Counted from the first letter of the stretch, positions 23,098-33,727 are shown. The stretch: DNA of 64,000 bases from Branchinecta lynchi (GCA_023053575.1 JAKZAP010000017.1:3727501-3791500), one strand, 5' to 3'. Made by a program: numbers and translations. The notes: a model not told the origin generated them from the sequence alone.

Positions 23098-23990
23098 CAG
23101 TAACAATGTTAGTGGTTATCTTACTTCAATTATCTCTCTGCAGTTGTTTCTTCGTCCGACGCAAGACCACGGGACTACCCGGGTTTTTTTTTCGCACCGA
23201 AATCAGGCTTCAAGTCTTTTATAGGCTTGAGGTCTTTTTCTTATCCGATACTTAAAATATTTTACATTTTATAACTTTGAATGAATGAATATTTTTTACC
23301 AACTCACTTGTATGAAACAGATATAGTGGAGTACAAAGAGAAAAGAAAGGACACAAGTTAAAGAAGGATAAAGATTTACACCCCGAACAAACAGACAAGA
23401 CCGTGGTGCGAAGAAAGCGACGCATCCAACAGCTCTATATGCAGCATGTCAAGTTTAATCGTTAGCCTATATTTTATTGACCATTTGGGTTTTTTTGTAC
23501 CGAATTGGCAAGTAGAGGGTGAATTTACGATATCGGATATATGAAATTTTGCGCCTTATTTTATTCGGCATTTTAACTTTGTTTGATTATTCTGTTGTTA
23601 TTTTATCAGTTGTGACGTGACCAGTTTTATGTTTGTTTTATTAATAGTGATTTCGGTGTGTTCTTTCTACACGTAGTCATAAGTATTTGACCCGATGATC
23701 GAATACTATCGTAACCCTTTATACGGGTTTAAAAAGAAACTGAAAACTCTCCACTTCATTAATACGTGTTGAAGGGTTTCTTCTTTTGTCTTCTTATTTT
23801 TTCTTGTTTTTCACAGTTGTTGGGATGGGGCTGAAAATGGTAATAAGTAAATATTAAGGGTTCTTGTTGTGTATTGGTCACGTTTAATTGTCTGTTATTT
23901 AAGTCAGAGGCTAGGTGGATAATTTTAAGTTGTTGTGTTTAGTTATTATTTCTTAAATACAAGTATTATTATTAATTGCAGTCTTGCAGC
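23098..23990. other. Intronic spacer, no feature
   Basis: AT-rich sequence with no repeat or exon signal seen. Confidence 0.4.
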
Positions 23991-24300
23991 ACAAGTCCTT
24001 AGGACTTTCTTTTTGCTGTAATAGGATCTTAGTAATGTTATCTTATTTTATTTTCAATGTTTTCGTTAAAAATTAAAAACAGACCTACCTATAAAAAACC
24101 TACCTACCCAACACAAACAAACTGTGTAGAATATTAGTAATACTTTATTGTGGACCAAATTAAGAAACCGGAATTGTATATTTCATGACAATTATGTAAA
24201 GTAATAGTATATTATGTAGTTGTATGTTAGAATTGAAATTTTCTTATGCTATTTTTCGCAATGAAGAATTTTTGGATTAATAAAGTGAATTTGAATAGCA
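23991..24300 (+). mobile_element. LINE-like 3' end, copy 1
   Basis: Shares ACCAAATTAAGAAACC and TATGCTATTTTTCGCAAT...AATAAAGTGAATTTGAAT with 40.46-40.65 kb. Two copies ending at the same AATAAAG...TTGAAT terminus suggest 5'-truncated non-LTR retrotransposons. Confidence 0.6.
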
Positions 24301-24560
24301 GCTACATAGGCTACTTAGAGCAAGGGTTAAAGTCCAGAAAGGTAAAGGACTGAGTTGTCGCAGTAGCTGGCGTAGAGCTTGCAAGATATTCTCTCTGTTT
24401 CTTTTCTCTTTCCTATTTTCTTGTTTTTTAATCAGTGAATATAATAGAAATTCGAAACTGTTCCTCGGGCGAGATTTTAGCCCCCGACTTTCGTCCCACA
24501 AATCTACTGCTTTACCACTGTGCTAAGAAGGGGGTTATGAAAATAGCTCTCAGCCAACTA
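24300..24560 (-). repeat. tRNA-like repeat, copy 1
   Basis: About 260 bp repeated inverted at 33.45-33.72 kb. On the minus strand it reads TTAGCACAGTGGTAAAGCAG, which resembles a tRNA A-box, and then GGGGGCTAAAATCTCGCC, a degenerate B-box position. Probably a SINE. Confidence 0.6.
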
Positions 24561-24844
24561 TAGTACACCGCAATGACCACTACAGTAGTAGGAGAGAAGC
24601 AGGCCATAGGAACATCGGTCTCAGCGAAGGCACTTCATCTAAGCAGTTCACATCGTCATCTCGGTATTGGATAAATATTACGCAAAATCCGTGACATTTC
24701 AGCCAGAATGTTTACTTGTCACAGTAAAATTCCTTGGTCCCTGCGACAAGCTAAAAGCTTAACACAATATGTGATAGTAAATAATAAATAACGTCGCTTT
24801 CATGCATTAGGGGTTCGAGAGGCATTTTTTTTAAAAATGAGCTA

Positions 24845-25075
24845 GTGATACTGGGTCTAGGCGAGAACCCCCCCCCCCCGCCAAAACTCCCCCGGTACCA
24901 AAAATCCCCCGGCACCCCCCCCCCCTCCCCCGGCGAAACCCCCCCGGCTAAAAAAAAATCGGCACCCCCCCCCCCCCCGACCAAACCCCCCCGGTGATTA
25001 AAAAAAACCCAACCAAACCCCCCCGGGTACCAAAAACCCCCGGCGAACCCCCCCCCCCCCATCCTTTACATTTAA
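24845..25075. repeat. Poly-C rich repeat, copy 1
   Basis: Blocks of CCCCCC alternating with GGTACCAAAAA and GGCGAA words. Flanking words GTGATACTGG and TTTACATTTAATACGAA recur inverted around the G-rich copy at 25.65-25.80 kb, so both are copies of one element. Confidence 0.7.
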
Positions 25076-25147
25076 TACGAATGCAAACCATTTAAATTGA
25101 CTTCCCGTGATCTTAGTCTGTCAAGAGGACTTCTGGTACAACAAGAA

Positions 25148-25393
25148 CAAGACCAAAGGTTTCGATGGGACTAAAATATTTCATTTGCCCTTTAACTTAA
25201 ACCCCCTCCCCCACCCCTAAATGTAGGACTACAGATCCCATCTACGAGCTCAATCTTACTCTTGACCCAAAGAATCCTCACACCAACTTTCATCAAAATA
25301 TCTCATTCCTGTCGAAAGTTATAGTGCGCACAGTCGGACAACTTTTGCGATGTCATAGGTATCCTGCCACTTGCGTTTTGGGATCCCAAAAAT
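25148..25393 (+). mobile_element. AACAAGACCAAAGG element, short derivative
   Basis: Starts AACAAGACCAAAGGTTTCG and ends TTTTGGGATCCCAAAA, but lacks the ~136-bp units. About 245 bp against ~1.4 kb for the 53.7-kb copy. An internal-deletion derivative. Confidence 0.82.
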
Positions 25394-25649
25394 TAACGGC
25401 AACTAACTGCAGCTTCCTCGGCAAGAAGGGGAAATAATTGGGAAAGGATTTCCTGGGGGGGGGGGGGGGGGAGGCGTTACACTGAGTGGCACGGGTTTTG
25501 ATCTTTCACTTTTAACACCTCACTGACCACAGCTTCAGGTGAATGCGTGTGTTAGTTCACTTCAGCAATTACTCTGTCACCATCAACCTTCACCTTCGCT
25601 TTACACTCCCCTCCACATTGTCTAAATTTGTTCTGCCCACTGCCTACGC

Positions 25650-25800
25650 TAAATTCGTATTAAATGTAAACGATTCGGGGTTTTTTCGCCTGGGGGGTTT
25701 TGGTACCAGGGGGGGGGGGGTCGCCGGGGGGGGGGTGGCGTGTTTTTTTTTACCGGGAGGTTACGCTGGGGGGTGGGGGTTAGCCGGAATCCAGTGATAC
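25650..25800. repeat. Poly-G rich repeat, copy 2
   Basis: Inverse relative of 24.85-25.08 kb: TTCGTATTAAATGTAAA, then G-runs with TTTTGGTACCAGG, then CCAGTGATACT. A separate G-run of about 18 bases lies at 25,455-25,472. Confidence 0.7.
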
Positions 25801-26336
25801 TACGGCTATAGTGAAAATGCAGTGAAAGAAACCTAAGCAAACATCGCTCCCATACGCGGAAGCGACACACAATAGAAGGACACAATCTATCCACTATAAA
25901 GAAAAAAGCTTTTCGACATAAGAATCCTTAATTTCTGTATACTAAAAGAACAAATAAACTTTATCTTCTTCTGTCTCATATAAAGTAGAATGTAAGTTGG
26001 CATAAAAATCATCAAGATCGGTTAAAAAAAAAAAATTTAAAACGCTGTTTCTTCTCCTGAACATTTTGTAAAATGTCGCATATTCTTATGCGTAACAGCA
26101 ACGATACCCTTCCTGTATCTACTTATTTCCCTGGGCACAGAATCTGAATGAAGATTAAGCTCCACCCTCTTAGCATGCGGTAGCTTTATCATGGGGTAGA
26201 GGAGTAAATTCTCATTCTTTCTTTAAGGAATCAATGAATTAACTAACTAACTAAATAAGCTATCATAACCAAGGCCAAGTGCTCAGGGGAAGCAGCTGAT
26301 AATTAAGTAAATTACTTATATAATTAAGTAAATTAC

Positions 26337-26439
26337 CTCGTCCATGCCTCCCCACACGAGGATGTAGTCTCCGGCATTTACACTTAATTCTGCCTCCGGT
26401 CGCTCATTGGGGGATTGTTGAAAGGGGTCGTATGAATAT
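26337..26439 (-). CDS. Rbp: RIM-BP exon: first half of SH3-1
   Basis: Acceptor: TTTCTTTTTTAG, AG at 26,441-26,440. Donor: GTAATT, GT at 26,336-26,335. One leading base (completes Arg), then 34 codons. The sequence YSYDPFQQSPNERPEAELSV followed by NAGDYILVWGGMDE contains the ALYDY-type motif (YSYDPF, residues 1-6), the RT loop (SPNERPEAEL) and the GDYILVWG strand of an SH3 domain. It ends exactly between MDE and DG. RIM-BP SH3 domains bind proline-rich motifs of RIM and Ca2+ channels. It needs the next exon to complete the fold. Confidence 0.97.
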
Positions 26440-27012
26440 CTAAAAAAGAAAAATGGTTAGAGAAGAACTGTAGTGTAGGTCCATCGATCTTAACTGAGGC
26501 TTTCATTATTTTTTGTTCCTCAAACAATGAAGGCTTTAGTGTCGCAGGCCTTGGATTACATAGCCTCATATTGGCCACAGAAATGTTTACTAAATGTTTG
26601 ACCTGTGTTGGAAGCATACTTTAAGATGGGTCGTCTAGCTTAATAAATGAATAAATGATAATGAAATTCGTAATATCTTTAAATACATAAAAATAGTTTT
26701 GGATATGCCAATGCAAATAAAGACACTGAGGACAGACTATGTTTTCACCATATTTTATATCGTGGCAAGGATTTTGAGTTAAGGAAGTATGATGGAATTA
26801 AAAACACTGACAAAGAGCTTTCTCTTTCAACATGTAATCCATAGTTACAGCTCCATTCTAGCATTTTTGGAATCACCACATTCGGTCAGCTTTACCAGAT
26901 TGCCCTCCCCCCCCCCCCCCCGAGATGAAGAAAGGCTCGTCGGGACCCCCCCCCCCCTGACCCCGGACCAATAAACCAGAAACAATTTTTTCGGATATAA
27001 TTTAGAATGATT
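26440..27012. other. Intronic spacer with poly-C tracts
   Basis: Two long C-runs at about 26,904-26,921 and 26,945-26,958, separated by a 23-bp spacer. No gene. Confidence 0.5.
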
Positions 27013-27024
27013 TACTCTGTTCAT

Positions 27025-27150
27025 AAGTCCCTCGGTAGCTCAAAAGGTAAGAGCGCCTGCCCTGTTAGCATAGGGCCCTGGGTTCACACTCGGCTTAGGA
27101 GCATTTTTGTCTGTCAGTTCACTACTTATAAAAAATAAAGGCAAAGGTGA
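27025..27150 (+). repeat. tRNA-derived SINE
   Basis: The 5' head CCCTCGGTAGCTCAAAAGGT, AAGAGCGCCTG matches a tRNA A-box region, and GGGTTCACACTCGG the B-box. It is followed by TTTTTGTCTGTCAGTTCACT and an A-rich ACTTATAAAAAATAAAGGC tail. Partial relatives at 0.16, 37.3, 37.6 and 51.3 kb. Not a functional tRNA: the body does not fold as a complete cloverleaf with matched acceptor ends. Confidence 0.72.
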
Positions 27151-27416
27151 AATAAACCCACAAATTCAATGTAGATAGATAGATGTCTTTTGTATTGTTA
27201 TCGAACTATCACGGTAAGAACCAAATTTGTCGAAATCGGTAATATGTACAAATGTAAACACTAATAAAGATTACAAATTTTCAAGAAAGACTGTACAAAC
27301 GTCTTTTCAATCCCAACATACCCAACAACATTTACCTGTTGGAGCTTAGGGATCGGCACTAAGACTGCTCTGTAGGTCGTTCGCGAGCAGTCTCAGATGG
27401 TGGCCGAAGTAAATGC

Positions 27417-27580
27417 CTACACTGTAAAAAGTTTCTCCGAATAAGGATGCAGTATTTGCTACTGGGATTAATCTTATCTCTACTGTGATAAAATTAACCG
27501 AATTAGGGGTAATCTTATCTCAATAAAGACAAGATTAATTCCACTAGCAAATACTGCAAGATTTTTTTTTACAGTGTATG
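27417..27580. mobile_element. CACTGTAAAAA palindromic MITE, copy 3
   Basis: TA, then CACTGTAAAAAGTTTCTCC, a palindromic core (ATTAATCTTATCTC / AAGACAAGATTAATTCC), then TTTTTTACAGTG and TA. Flanking TA on both sides suggests a Tc1/mariner-like mechanism. Confidence 0.83.
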
Positions 27581-27745
27581 GATAGGGTGCTCAAGCATTT
27601 TATTACCAGAAGCCATGCGCAGTTTCAACCTACGGGACTTAAGGAACTCGAGTTTTCTGGGGGAGGTCGTTAGAAGGGATTTTTTGGGGATCTGACTAGA
27701 TCCCTTGACTGTATTCGGACAAATAAACTACCTTTTCAGTTGAAC

Positions 27746-28686
27746 TTTAAAGTTTAACTGAAAAGCCAACGTATTTTTGTATCATTTAAAGGACACCTGA
27801 ATGAAGAGTGCCAAGTATCATCCCTATCTGTATGACTTCCGTTAACATTGCATGCAGAAAACCCAATCCAAATACGAAATAATGTTTCCAAGCTATGATT
27901 TTTGCTCCATTTTGCATCTGTCCTTATTTCAGTACCGAACAATTTTATAAGTGAACAAATGTCTCCAATCAACCCTTCTTCTGGAATTTTTTTAACCAGT
28001 TAAGCCCAAACGTATATCTAGAAGAAATTCAAATACGACCCGGCCAGCGCTGTACAACATTTGAATGAATTGCGCTTTTTTGTCTTGGAGTCTGCATGTG
28101 CAAACCTCCAGAAACGAACATCCCTATTTTGAAAACGTCACGCTCAGGAGAAGAATGCTCTCCGTGGCCATGTCTGTAAATGTATTCTCCATAGAGAATA
28201 CATTACACCACAACTGAATGCACTGCGCTTTTCGGATTGTGCTAAGGGATTTTTTTGGGGGTTAATTCACATTAAAATTACGGATAAAAACAGGCACAAA
28301 TGAGTTAAAATAGCGTTCAGTGCTTTTTTATTTTTTTATTCACTATTTGCTCTAGAATGACGTTCAGAATATCTCGTCCTCACAACGCAAATTTCTACTA
28401 TGACGAAGGAAAACTGAATCGCAATTTCACTGGCGTGTTAGTGGCCAGTGATCAGCTTACGGAAGGTAGCTCGCTGCGCGAACGCTTAATTTTCGTAAAT
28501 TATTTTCGTCCAGCTTACGACACAGATACAAGCCCATGGATCAACAAGGAAATTCGACGATCTGAAAATTGATTATTCGTGAATAGCGGAGCCACGAAGT
28601 AACGCATTTTCTAAGCTTCTTCAAGTGAATAATTGATAGGTAACTAGATTCCTATCTAAGACCTTTTCAGTTGAACTTTAACATTT
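27746..28686 (+). mobile_element. AGTTTAACTGAAAAGCC element, interrupted copy with open frame
   Basis: Left end AGTTTAACTGAAAAGCCAAC, right end CTTTTCAGTTGAACTTTAA. The 28.36-28.57 kb part has a 71-codon open frame (ISRPHNANFYYDEGKLNRN..., GSSLRERLIFVNYFRP) related to the frame in the 57.88-58.32 kb copy. An unrelated repeat (27,787-28,200, shared with 2.05-2.50 kb) is inserted. No known domain. Confidence 0.6.
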
Positions 28687-28747
28687 CTAGAACACTGGCT
28701 TCCCCAGTGTTGCCACAGAGCGATAAAAACAAGGGTAGGGTACTCAC

Positions 28748-28871
28748 CTAGCCAGGTAGACATAGCATCGTCCTTTACCGGGAATGTCCAGCATGTCCAC
28801 CTTTCCGTCCCCACTCGAATGTTTCTCCATCGATGGTAAACCGTGCAGGGGGCCATTCATTAATGGGGTTT
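28748..28871 (-). CDS. Rbp: RIM-BP exon leading into SH3-1
   Basis: Acceptor: TTTTGTTTCAG, AG at 28,873-28,872. Donor: GTGAGT, GT at 28,747-28,746. Two leading bases, 40 codons, two trailing bases. The peptide starts TPLMNGPLHGLPSMEKHSSG and ends DMLDIPGKGRCYVYLA, with the final Arg (AG+A) split across the intron. The segment from DIPGKGRCYVY into the ARYSYDPF start of the SH3 domain is characteristic of RIM-BP family proteins, recognised from memory. It is the most diagnostic exon outside the SH3 domain. Confidence 0.93.
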
Positions 28872-28964
28872 CTGAAACAAAACAAAAAGAAACTGAAGTA
28901 GAACTGTAATCTGATACTATTGCAATATTTTCTTTCTTAACAACTACAGCGCCATTAGAGTTTA

Positions 28965-29797
28965 ACTGGAAAGCCAACTTATCTTTGTGTCATTTAACTG
29001 AATACACTGAACAATTTGGATTCTGCTAAGAGATTTTCTCTTTTCCACTATCTGCTCTAGTTATGACGTTCAGAATATATGCGGCCGTCCCCAAAACGTA
29101 AATTCTACTATGACTCGGGAAATTTTAATCTGTGTCATTTTTGTGTGCTTTTCTTTCTTTCATTTTTATTCTCATCTTTATTTTTATTTATTTTTCTCTA
29201 TAGTTTACCTCGATAAAAAGTAAATAGAAAAATTAAATAATTCTTCCGTGTTTTTGTCTATTATTTCTTTTCCGTTTCTCTTTTTTTCTTTTCAATGTAT
29301 ATTTCTTCTTTTTTGCCGTTAATATTCTTCAGTATGTGTAGTTTATATATGCTTGTAATGTGATGTAATTATTGTAATGTGAATTTTGTAGTGTAGGTTA
29401 GTGTATAGGTAGTGGACCCCCAACAAGATAGCTTCAGGGGGTCTTGTTTCTTGCTTTATATTTATTTTATGTAGTCTTACTAGTACGAATAAATGAATGA
29501 ATGAATGAATGAATGAACGCAAACGCGGCTTTTCAGTTGGCAGTGGTGACCTTGGCAAAGGCTGCTTAGTGTCTGAACAAACAAAAAACTCGATATCTTT
29601 CTCGTAAGGCATACAACACAGATACAAGCTCATAGAGGTACAAAAAATCACATGGAAATTCCACTAAATGAAATCGATTATTCGTGAATACCGGAACAAA
29701 GAAGTAACGCATTTTCGGGTCTTCAACCCAATTTAAGTGAACAAGTGATGGGTAACTAGATTGTCCTATCCCAGCCCCTTTCAGTTAATCTTTAAGT
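28965..29797 (+). mobile_element. AGTTTAACTGAAAAGCC element, copy interrupted by LINE end
   Basis: Third copy: AGTTTAACTGGAAAGCCAAC at the left, CCCCTTTCAGTTAATCTTTAA at the right. Its coding-like part is split by the LINE-like segment at about 29,130-29,517 and is no longer open. Confidence 0.6.
29130..29518 (+). mobile_element. LINE-like 3' end with GAAT tail
   Basis: AT-rich segment with a hairpin GGACCCCCAACAAGATAGC / TTCAGGGGGTC and a terminal (GAAT)n run at about 29,490-29,517. Short tandem tails of this kind are typical of some non-LTR retrotransposons. It interrupts the host element named above. Confidence 0.55.
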
Positions 29798-30676
29798 ATT
29801 TGCAATAAACTGATTGTGTGTAGTGGGTAAAGTACCGAAGGAGAAGGATATAGTTGTACCGAAGGAGACATATAGTTGTAGGTAGATCTTCATCGGAAAC
29901 AAAATGTGAATAATGATTATGTCAATAAACTGATATTATGTCATTATTTTTTTTCGCAACAACTATGCTCCAACTACTTAAACTAGACGTGGAAGATTGT
30001 GTGCAGTCGGTAAAGACTGAGTATCGAAGCAGACGGATATAGTTGTAGGTAGATCTTCATCGGAAATCAAATGTGAATAACGATTATGTGAATAACTTGA
30101 TACTATTTCATTGTTTTCTTTCTTAACAACTAAAGCACCATTTTTTTTCCCGTAAACTGGACATGGAAAATTGTTTGTAGTGGGTAAGGAATGAGTACCA
30201 GAGGAGAACAAAAAAGCTGTAGGTAAATTAGATCGTCATCCGAAATAAAATGTGAATAACCTGATACTATTGCAATATTTCTTTCTCAACAACTACAGCG
30301 CCATCAAGTATTTCCAGTAATCTAGTCATGGATGATCGTGTATAGTCGGTACAGAATGAGTATCGAAGGAGGCGGACATAGATTTAGGTAGATCTTCATC
30401 AGGAATAAAATGTGAATAATGATTATGCGAAAATCCGCTATTATTTCATTGTTTTTCTTTTCGACAATTATACTCCAACTACTTAAACTAGACGTGGAAG
30501 ATTGTGTGTAGTCGGTAAAGACTGAGTATCGAAGCAGGCGGATATAGTTGTAGGTAGATCTTCATCGGAAATAAAATGTGAATAATGATTATGTGAATGA
30601 CTTGATTCTATTTCCTTATTTTCTTTCTCAACAACTAAAGCGCCATTTTTTCCCGTAAAATAGACATGAAAGATTA

Positions 30677-31162
30677 CATGCGTTTTTGTTCAGCTATTGC
30701 CTTTCCCTTTTCGGCTTTAGCTTTTAGTATTTTTCAGGCCTTTATGAACATTTCCGCGTTTTTGCAAGTCGCCTTTTCTACTAAGAACTTCTCTCTTTTC
30801 TTGGATGAAAACACAATTTTGACAAATGCCATTTTACTTGTATTTTATTTGTACTATAAACTGTCCATCTTATATATCCGGGATAGTCTTCAAATACTGC
30901 TAATGATTCTGACTCAAATCCATCTTTTCTTGGATTTTGGGGTAAACTGATAAAAATCAAGAAGCAAAAGCCAAAAGGAGACCGTAACTTGATCACCTAC
31001 CAAGTTCGCCTTTTTGCAAAAAGCCGAGGGAAAAGGCGAAAGTCGGCGTTTGCCTTTTTGACAAAAACGGGAAATTGTCAAACAGTGCTTAGGACCATTT
31101 AATGAAAACGCAAAAAAGTAAAAAGCTGTCGAAAAGGCGAGTGAATAAGTCGAATAAAAACG
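30677..31162. mobile_element. Inverted-repeat element TGCGTTTTT
   Basis: Left end TGCGTTTTTGTTCAGCTATT, right end GAATAAAAACGCA, with further inverted similarity (GCCTTTTCC, GCAAGTCGCCTTTT). No ORF with a recognisable product; target duplication unclear. Confidence 0.55.
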
Positions 31163-31214
31163 CAACTATTGATTGTAGTGGGTAAGGAATGAGTAGGCTA
31201 CCCGGAGGAGACTC

Positions 31215-31489
31215 ATACTCATGACCTCATGATTTTGGCTTCTTGACGTCAAGGCTGGAACGCATTTTGAAAAATTTGGGAAATATCACTCCACGGAGTA
31301 ATCCGGCCAATCACGTTACAGAGATTCGTAGTTACGACGCTCACTACGCTCCCGTCCCGAGCATGGTAAGTAAATAGTTACTTTTAGTTACGATTTAAAG
31401 AAGGCTGGAACGGTCAGCGTAGTAACTTTTGACGATGCTGGAACGAAAATAGTAACTAACAGTTACTATTGTTAGAAGGGTGGAACACT
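31215..31489. mobile_element. GTTCCACC MITE, 5'-truncated copy
   Basis: Lacks the left terminus; the interior (TTCTTGACGTCAAGGCTGGA, AATCCGGCCAATCACGTTAC) and right end GAAGGGTGGAACACTCTC are present. Confidence 0.75.
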
Positions 31490-31680
31490 CTCTAAGTGAA
31501 TATCATGAGACTATTTAATAATTTTCTTACTCGAAAACTGTGGCGCCGAAGATTTCCAAGAAACTAGACGTGGTAGATCGAGTATTAGTGGGTAAAGGAC
31601 GAGTTTCGGAAAAGACGGATATAGTTGTAGGTAGATCTTCATCAGAAGTAAAATGTGAATGATTATTTTAAACATGCGAG

Positions 31681-32360
31681 TTTTTTTTTGTTGTTGTTTT
31701 TTTAATTAAAGCCTATAGTACAGATGAAACCATATATTTTGTTCTGAAATTTTAATAATTTTGTATTATTCATTTTGCTGTTATTTGTAGACGTGATTGT
31801 TTTGTAGATTTAGGAGATAAAAGATGCATAATAATTATCAGATGAAAGTAAGAATTGTAAGTAACAAGTAACATCCACTTAAATAACTTTCAGAACGACT
31901 TGCAACTCTTGTTGGATGCCCTGAGGGGCTGCCCAGTCCCCGGCATCTGCTATACACCATTTCCCGTCATCGGCCGAATCAGCGGTGTCGGGCATAAATT
32001 GGGCGAGTCCACTTGTAAACGTGCTGATTTTGATGCTCTAACTCCTGACAACCGGTCATTTGCTGTACATTAAAGTCGAGGGGGGCAACCCCCGGGATGC
32101 CCTAAACGCCTCTGGAGGTTCGGAGAAGTTAAGGTCTCGGTTAAGGTAAGGTAAGATTCATCCAAAAACGGACGGACGGAGCATGTTTCGACACAAGACT
32201 CGATTTTGAGAAAAATGTCGCTTGTCACATTTTCAAACAAGACCAAAGATTTCAATGGGATCCCACAAATTTAAAATTTATTGCACTTTTTGATCCATGC
32301 AATCGGGTTGTATGGATATCCGGTCTTCCGCAGACTACTTAAACGTTTTCTGATCCGCCG
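31681..32360. other. Intronic spacer, no feature
   Basis: A GC-richer stretch at 31.91-32.11 kb does not give a splice-bounded open frame in phase with the neighbouring exons. A left piece of the AACAAGACCAAAG element occurs at 32,235-32,275. Confidence 0.4.
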
Positions 32361-32362
32361 CA

Positions 32363-32555
32363 TATTTGATAGTCCAAAACGATACGTCAGCTGAATTTTA
32401 TTGGACCTATATTTCGGTTCTGAGCCTGAAGAGGACCCTTGCCAAGAAGGGCCGAAATATAGCTCCAATAAAATTCAGCTGACGTATCCGTTTTGCACTA
32501 CCAAATATGATTCGCAGTCAGCTTGGGCTGAAGGAATATTTATAAACCTATATGA
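32363..32555 (+). ncRNA. Hammerhead-ribozyme-like motif, subfamily B
   Basis: Core at about 32,425-32,470: GAGC, then CTGAAGA (fits C-U-G-A-N-G-A), a hairpin GGACCCTTGCCAAGAAGGGCC (bulged stem II), then GAAA, TATA, and GCTC that can pair with GAGC as stem I. This is the order of a type-I hammerhead. It sits within a long palindrome (CATATTTGATAGTCC... / ...CACTACCAAATATG). Hammerheads of this kind are known from terminal repeats of Penelope-like elements. Activity is not shown. Confidence 0.5.
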
Positions 32556-32848
32556 TGCCGTAGCGGTGTTTCATTGACAATTATGGCCAAACAGTTAACC
32601 GTCTGAGAAAACCAAGTTAAGATTTGTATTCAGCACGTATATTTGCCCCTACATCCCATACTTAAAAAGTATCTTCTTCCCAAAGTATCCTCACAACAGG
32701 TTCAAACAATACATCCATTCCCTTTAAAAGTTCTCGTGCTGACAGACAAACGGACAGACAGACAGAAGAACTACTTATACAGGTATTCGGTCAACTACCT
32801 TTTGGTATACCAGAAACACCGTCAAAATGATAGAGCGACCGTGGTGTA

Positions 32849-33299
32849 CAGCATATAGCATGCATTTTGATTCAAATTTGGCAGAAATGTTGCCGCGAAT
32901 TCTGCTTTTGTCGCCAAGATTTTGTGTGTGTATCCGAGACTGCAATGTTTGTTGCCGGGAATGACAACTTTGTAGCCGAGATTGCCACTGAAAAATGTGT
33001 CACCGAGAAATACAAATATGTGTTCGAAACCAAAAATCTAGTTCCCGAGACGGAACAAAGTGTCGCCGAGATTTCACGTAATGTTGCCGAGAATGCATGT
33101 TATTTAGCCACGCTTTTCAGTGGCAATCTCGGCTACAAAGTTGTCATTCTCGGCAACAAACATTGAAGTCTCGGATACATAGAAAAAATCTCGGCGACAA
33201 AAACAGCATTCTCGGCTACATTTCATGCATTCTCGGCGACAATTCATGTATTCTCGGCAACATTTTTAACAATTTTGGCCCAAAATGCATGCCATATAC
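32849..33299. mobile_element. Palindromic MITE with CTCGGC repeats
   Basis: Ends CATATAGCATGCATTTTG and CAAAATGCATGCCATATAC. Between them more than a dozen copies of a TTCTCGGCAAC/GTTGCCGAGA word run in one orientation in the left half and the other in the right half, with a central fold (AGCCGAGATTGCCACTGAAA / TTCAGTGGCAATCTCGGCT). Confidence 0.82.
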
Positions 33300-33449
33300 A
33301 GCAACCCCAGGGTTGGTCACCAAAAGTAACTTCGTACACCTTGGAAAGTAACCCGAAAGTATCTCAAAGTAACCCAAAAGTATCTCAAAGTAACCCAATG
33401 TAACTTAGAGCGTGTTCCACCCTACTTACCGTAGTTACTACGCATGACC

Positions 33450-33722
33450 CTACTAAGTTGGCTGAGAGCTATTTTCAAAACCCCCTTCTTAGCACAGTGG
33501 TAAAGCAGTAGCTTTAGTAAAGCAGTAAAGCAGTAGGGCGAAAGTCGGGGGCTAAAATCTCGCCCGAGGAACAGTTTTGACTTTCTATTATATTCACTGA
33601 TTAAAAAACAAGAAAATAGGAAAGAGAAAAGAAACAGAGAGAATATCTTGCAAAGCTCTACGCCAGCTACTGCGACCACTCAGTCCTTTACCTTTCTGGA
33701 CTTAAACCCTTGCTCTAAGTAG
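33450..33722 (+). repeat. tRNA-like repeat, copy 2
   Basis: Inverted copy of 24.30-24.56 kb: TTAGCACAGTGGTAAAGCAG then GGGGGCTAAAATCTCGCCCG. It has a short local duplication (AAAGCAGTAG) not present in the other copy. Confidence 0.6.
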
Positions 33723-33727
33723 CCTAT

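Larger units (their letters stand above)
29805..31680. repeat. ~160-bp tandem repeat region, interrupted
   Basis: Diverged units carrying GGTAAAGACTGAGTATCGAAG, ATATAGTTGTAGGTAGATCT, TCATCGGAAATAAAATGTGAA and ACAACTAAAGCGCCAT. Seen at about 29.86, 30.03, 30.20, 30.35, 30.51 and again at 31.60 kb. Interrupted by an inverted-repeat element (30.68-31.16 kb) and a truncated GTTCCACC MITE (31.21-31.49 kb). Confidence 0.75.

Noticed and set aside
27025..27105. A tRNA gene
   Set aside because: A- and B-box-like sequences are present, but the acceptor stem does not close and the segment continues into a SINE tail shared with other loci.
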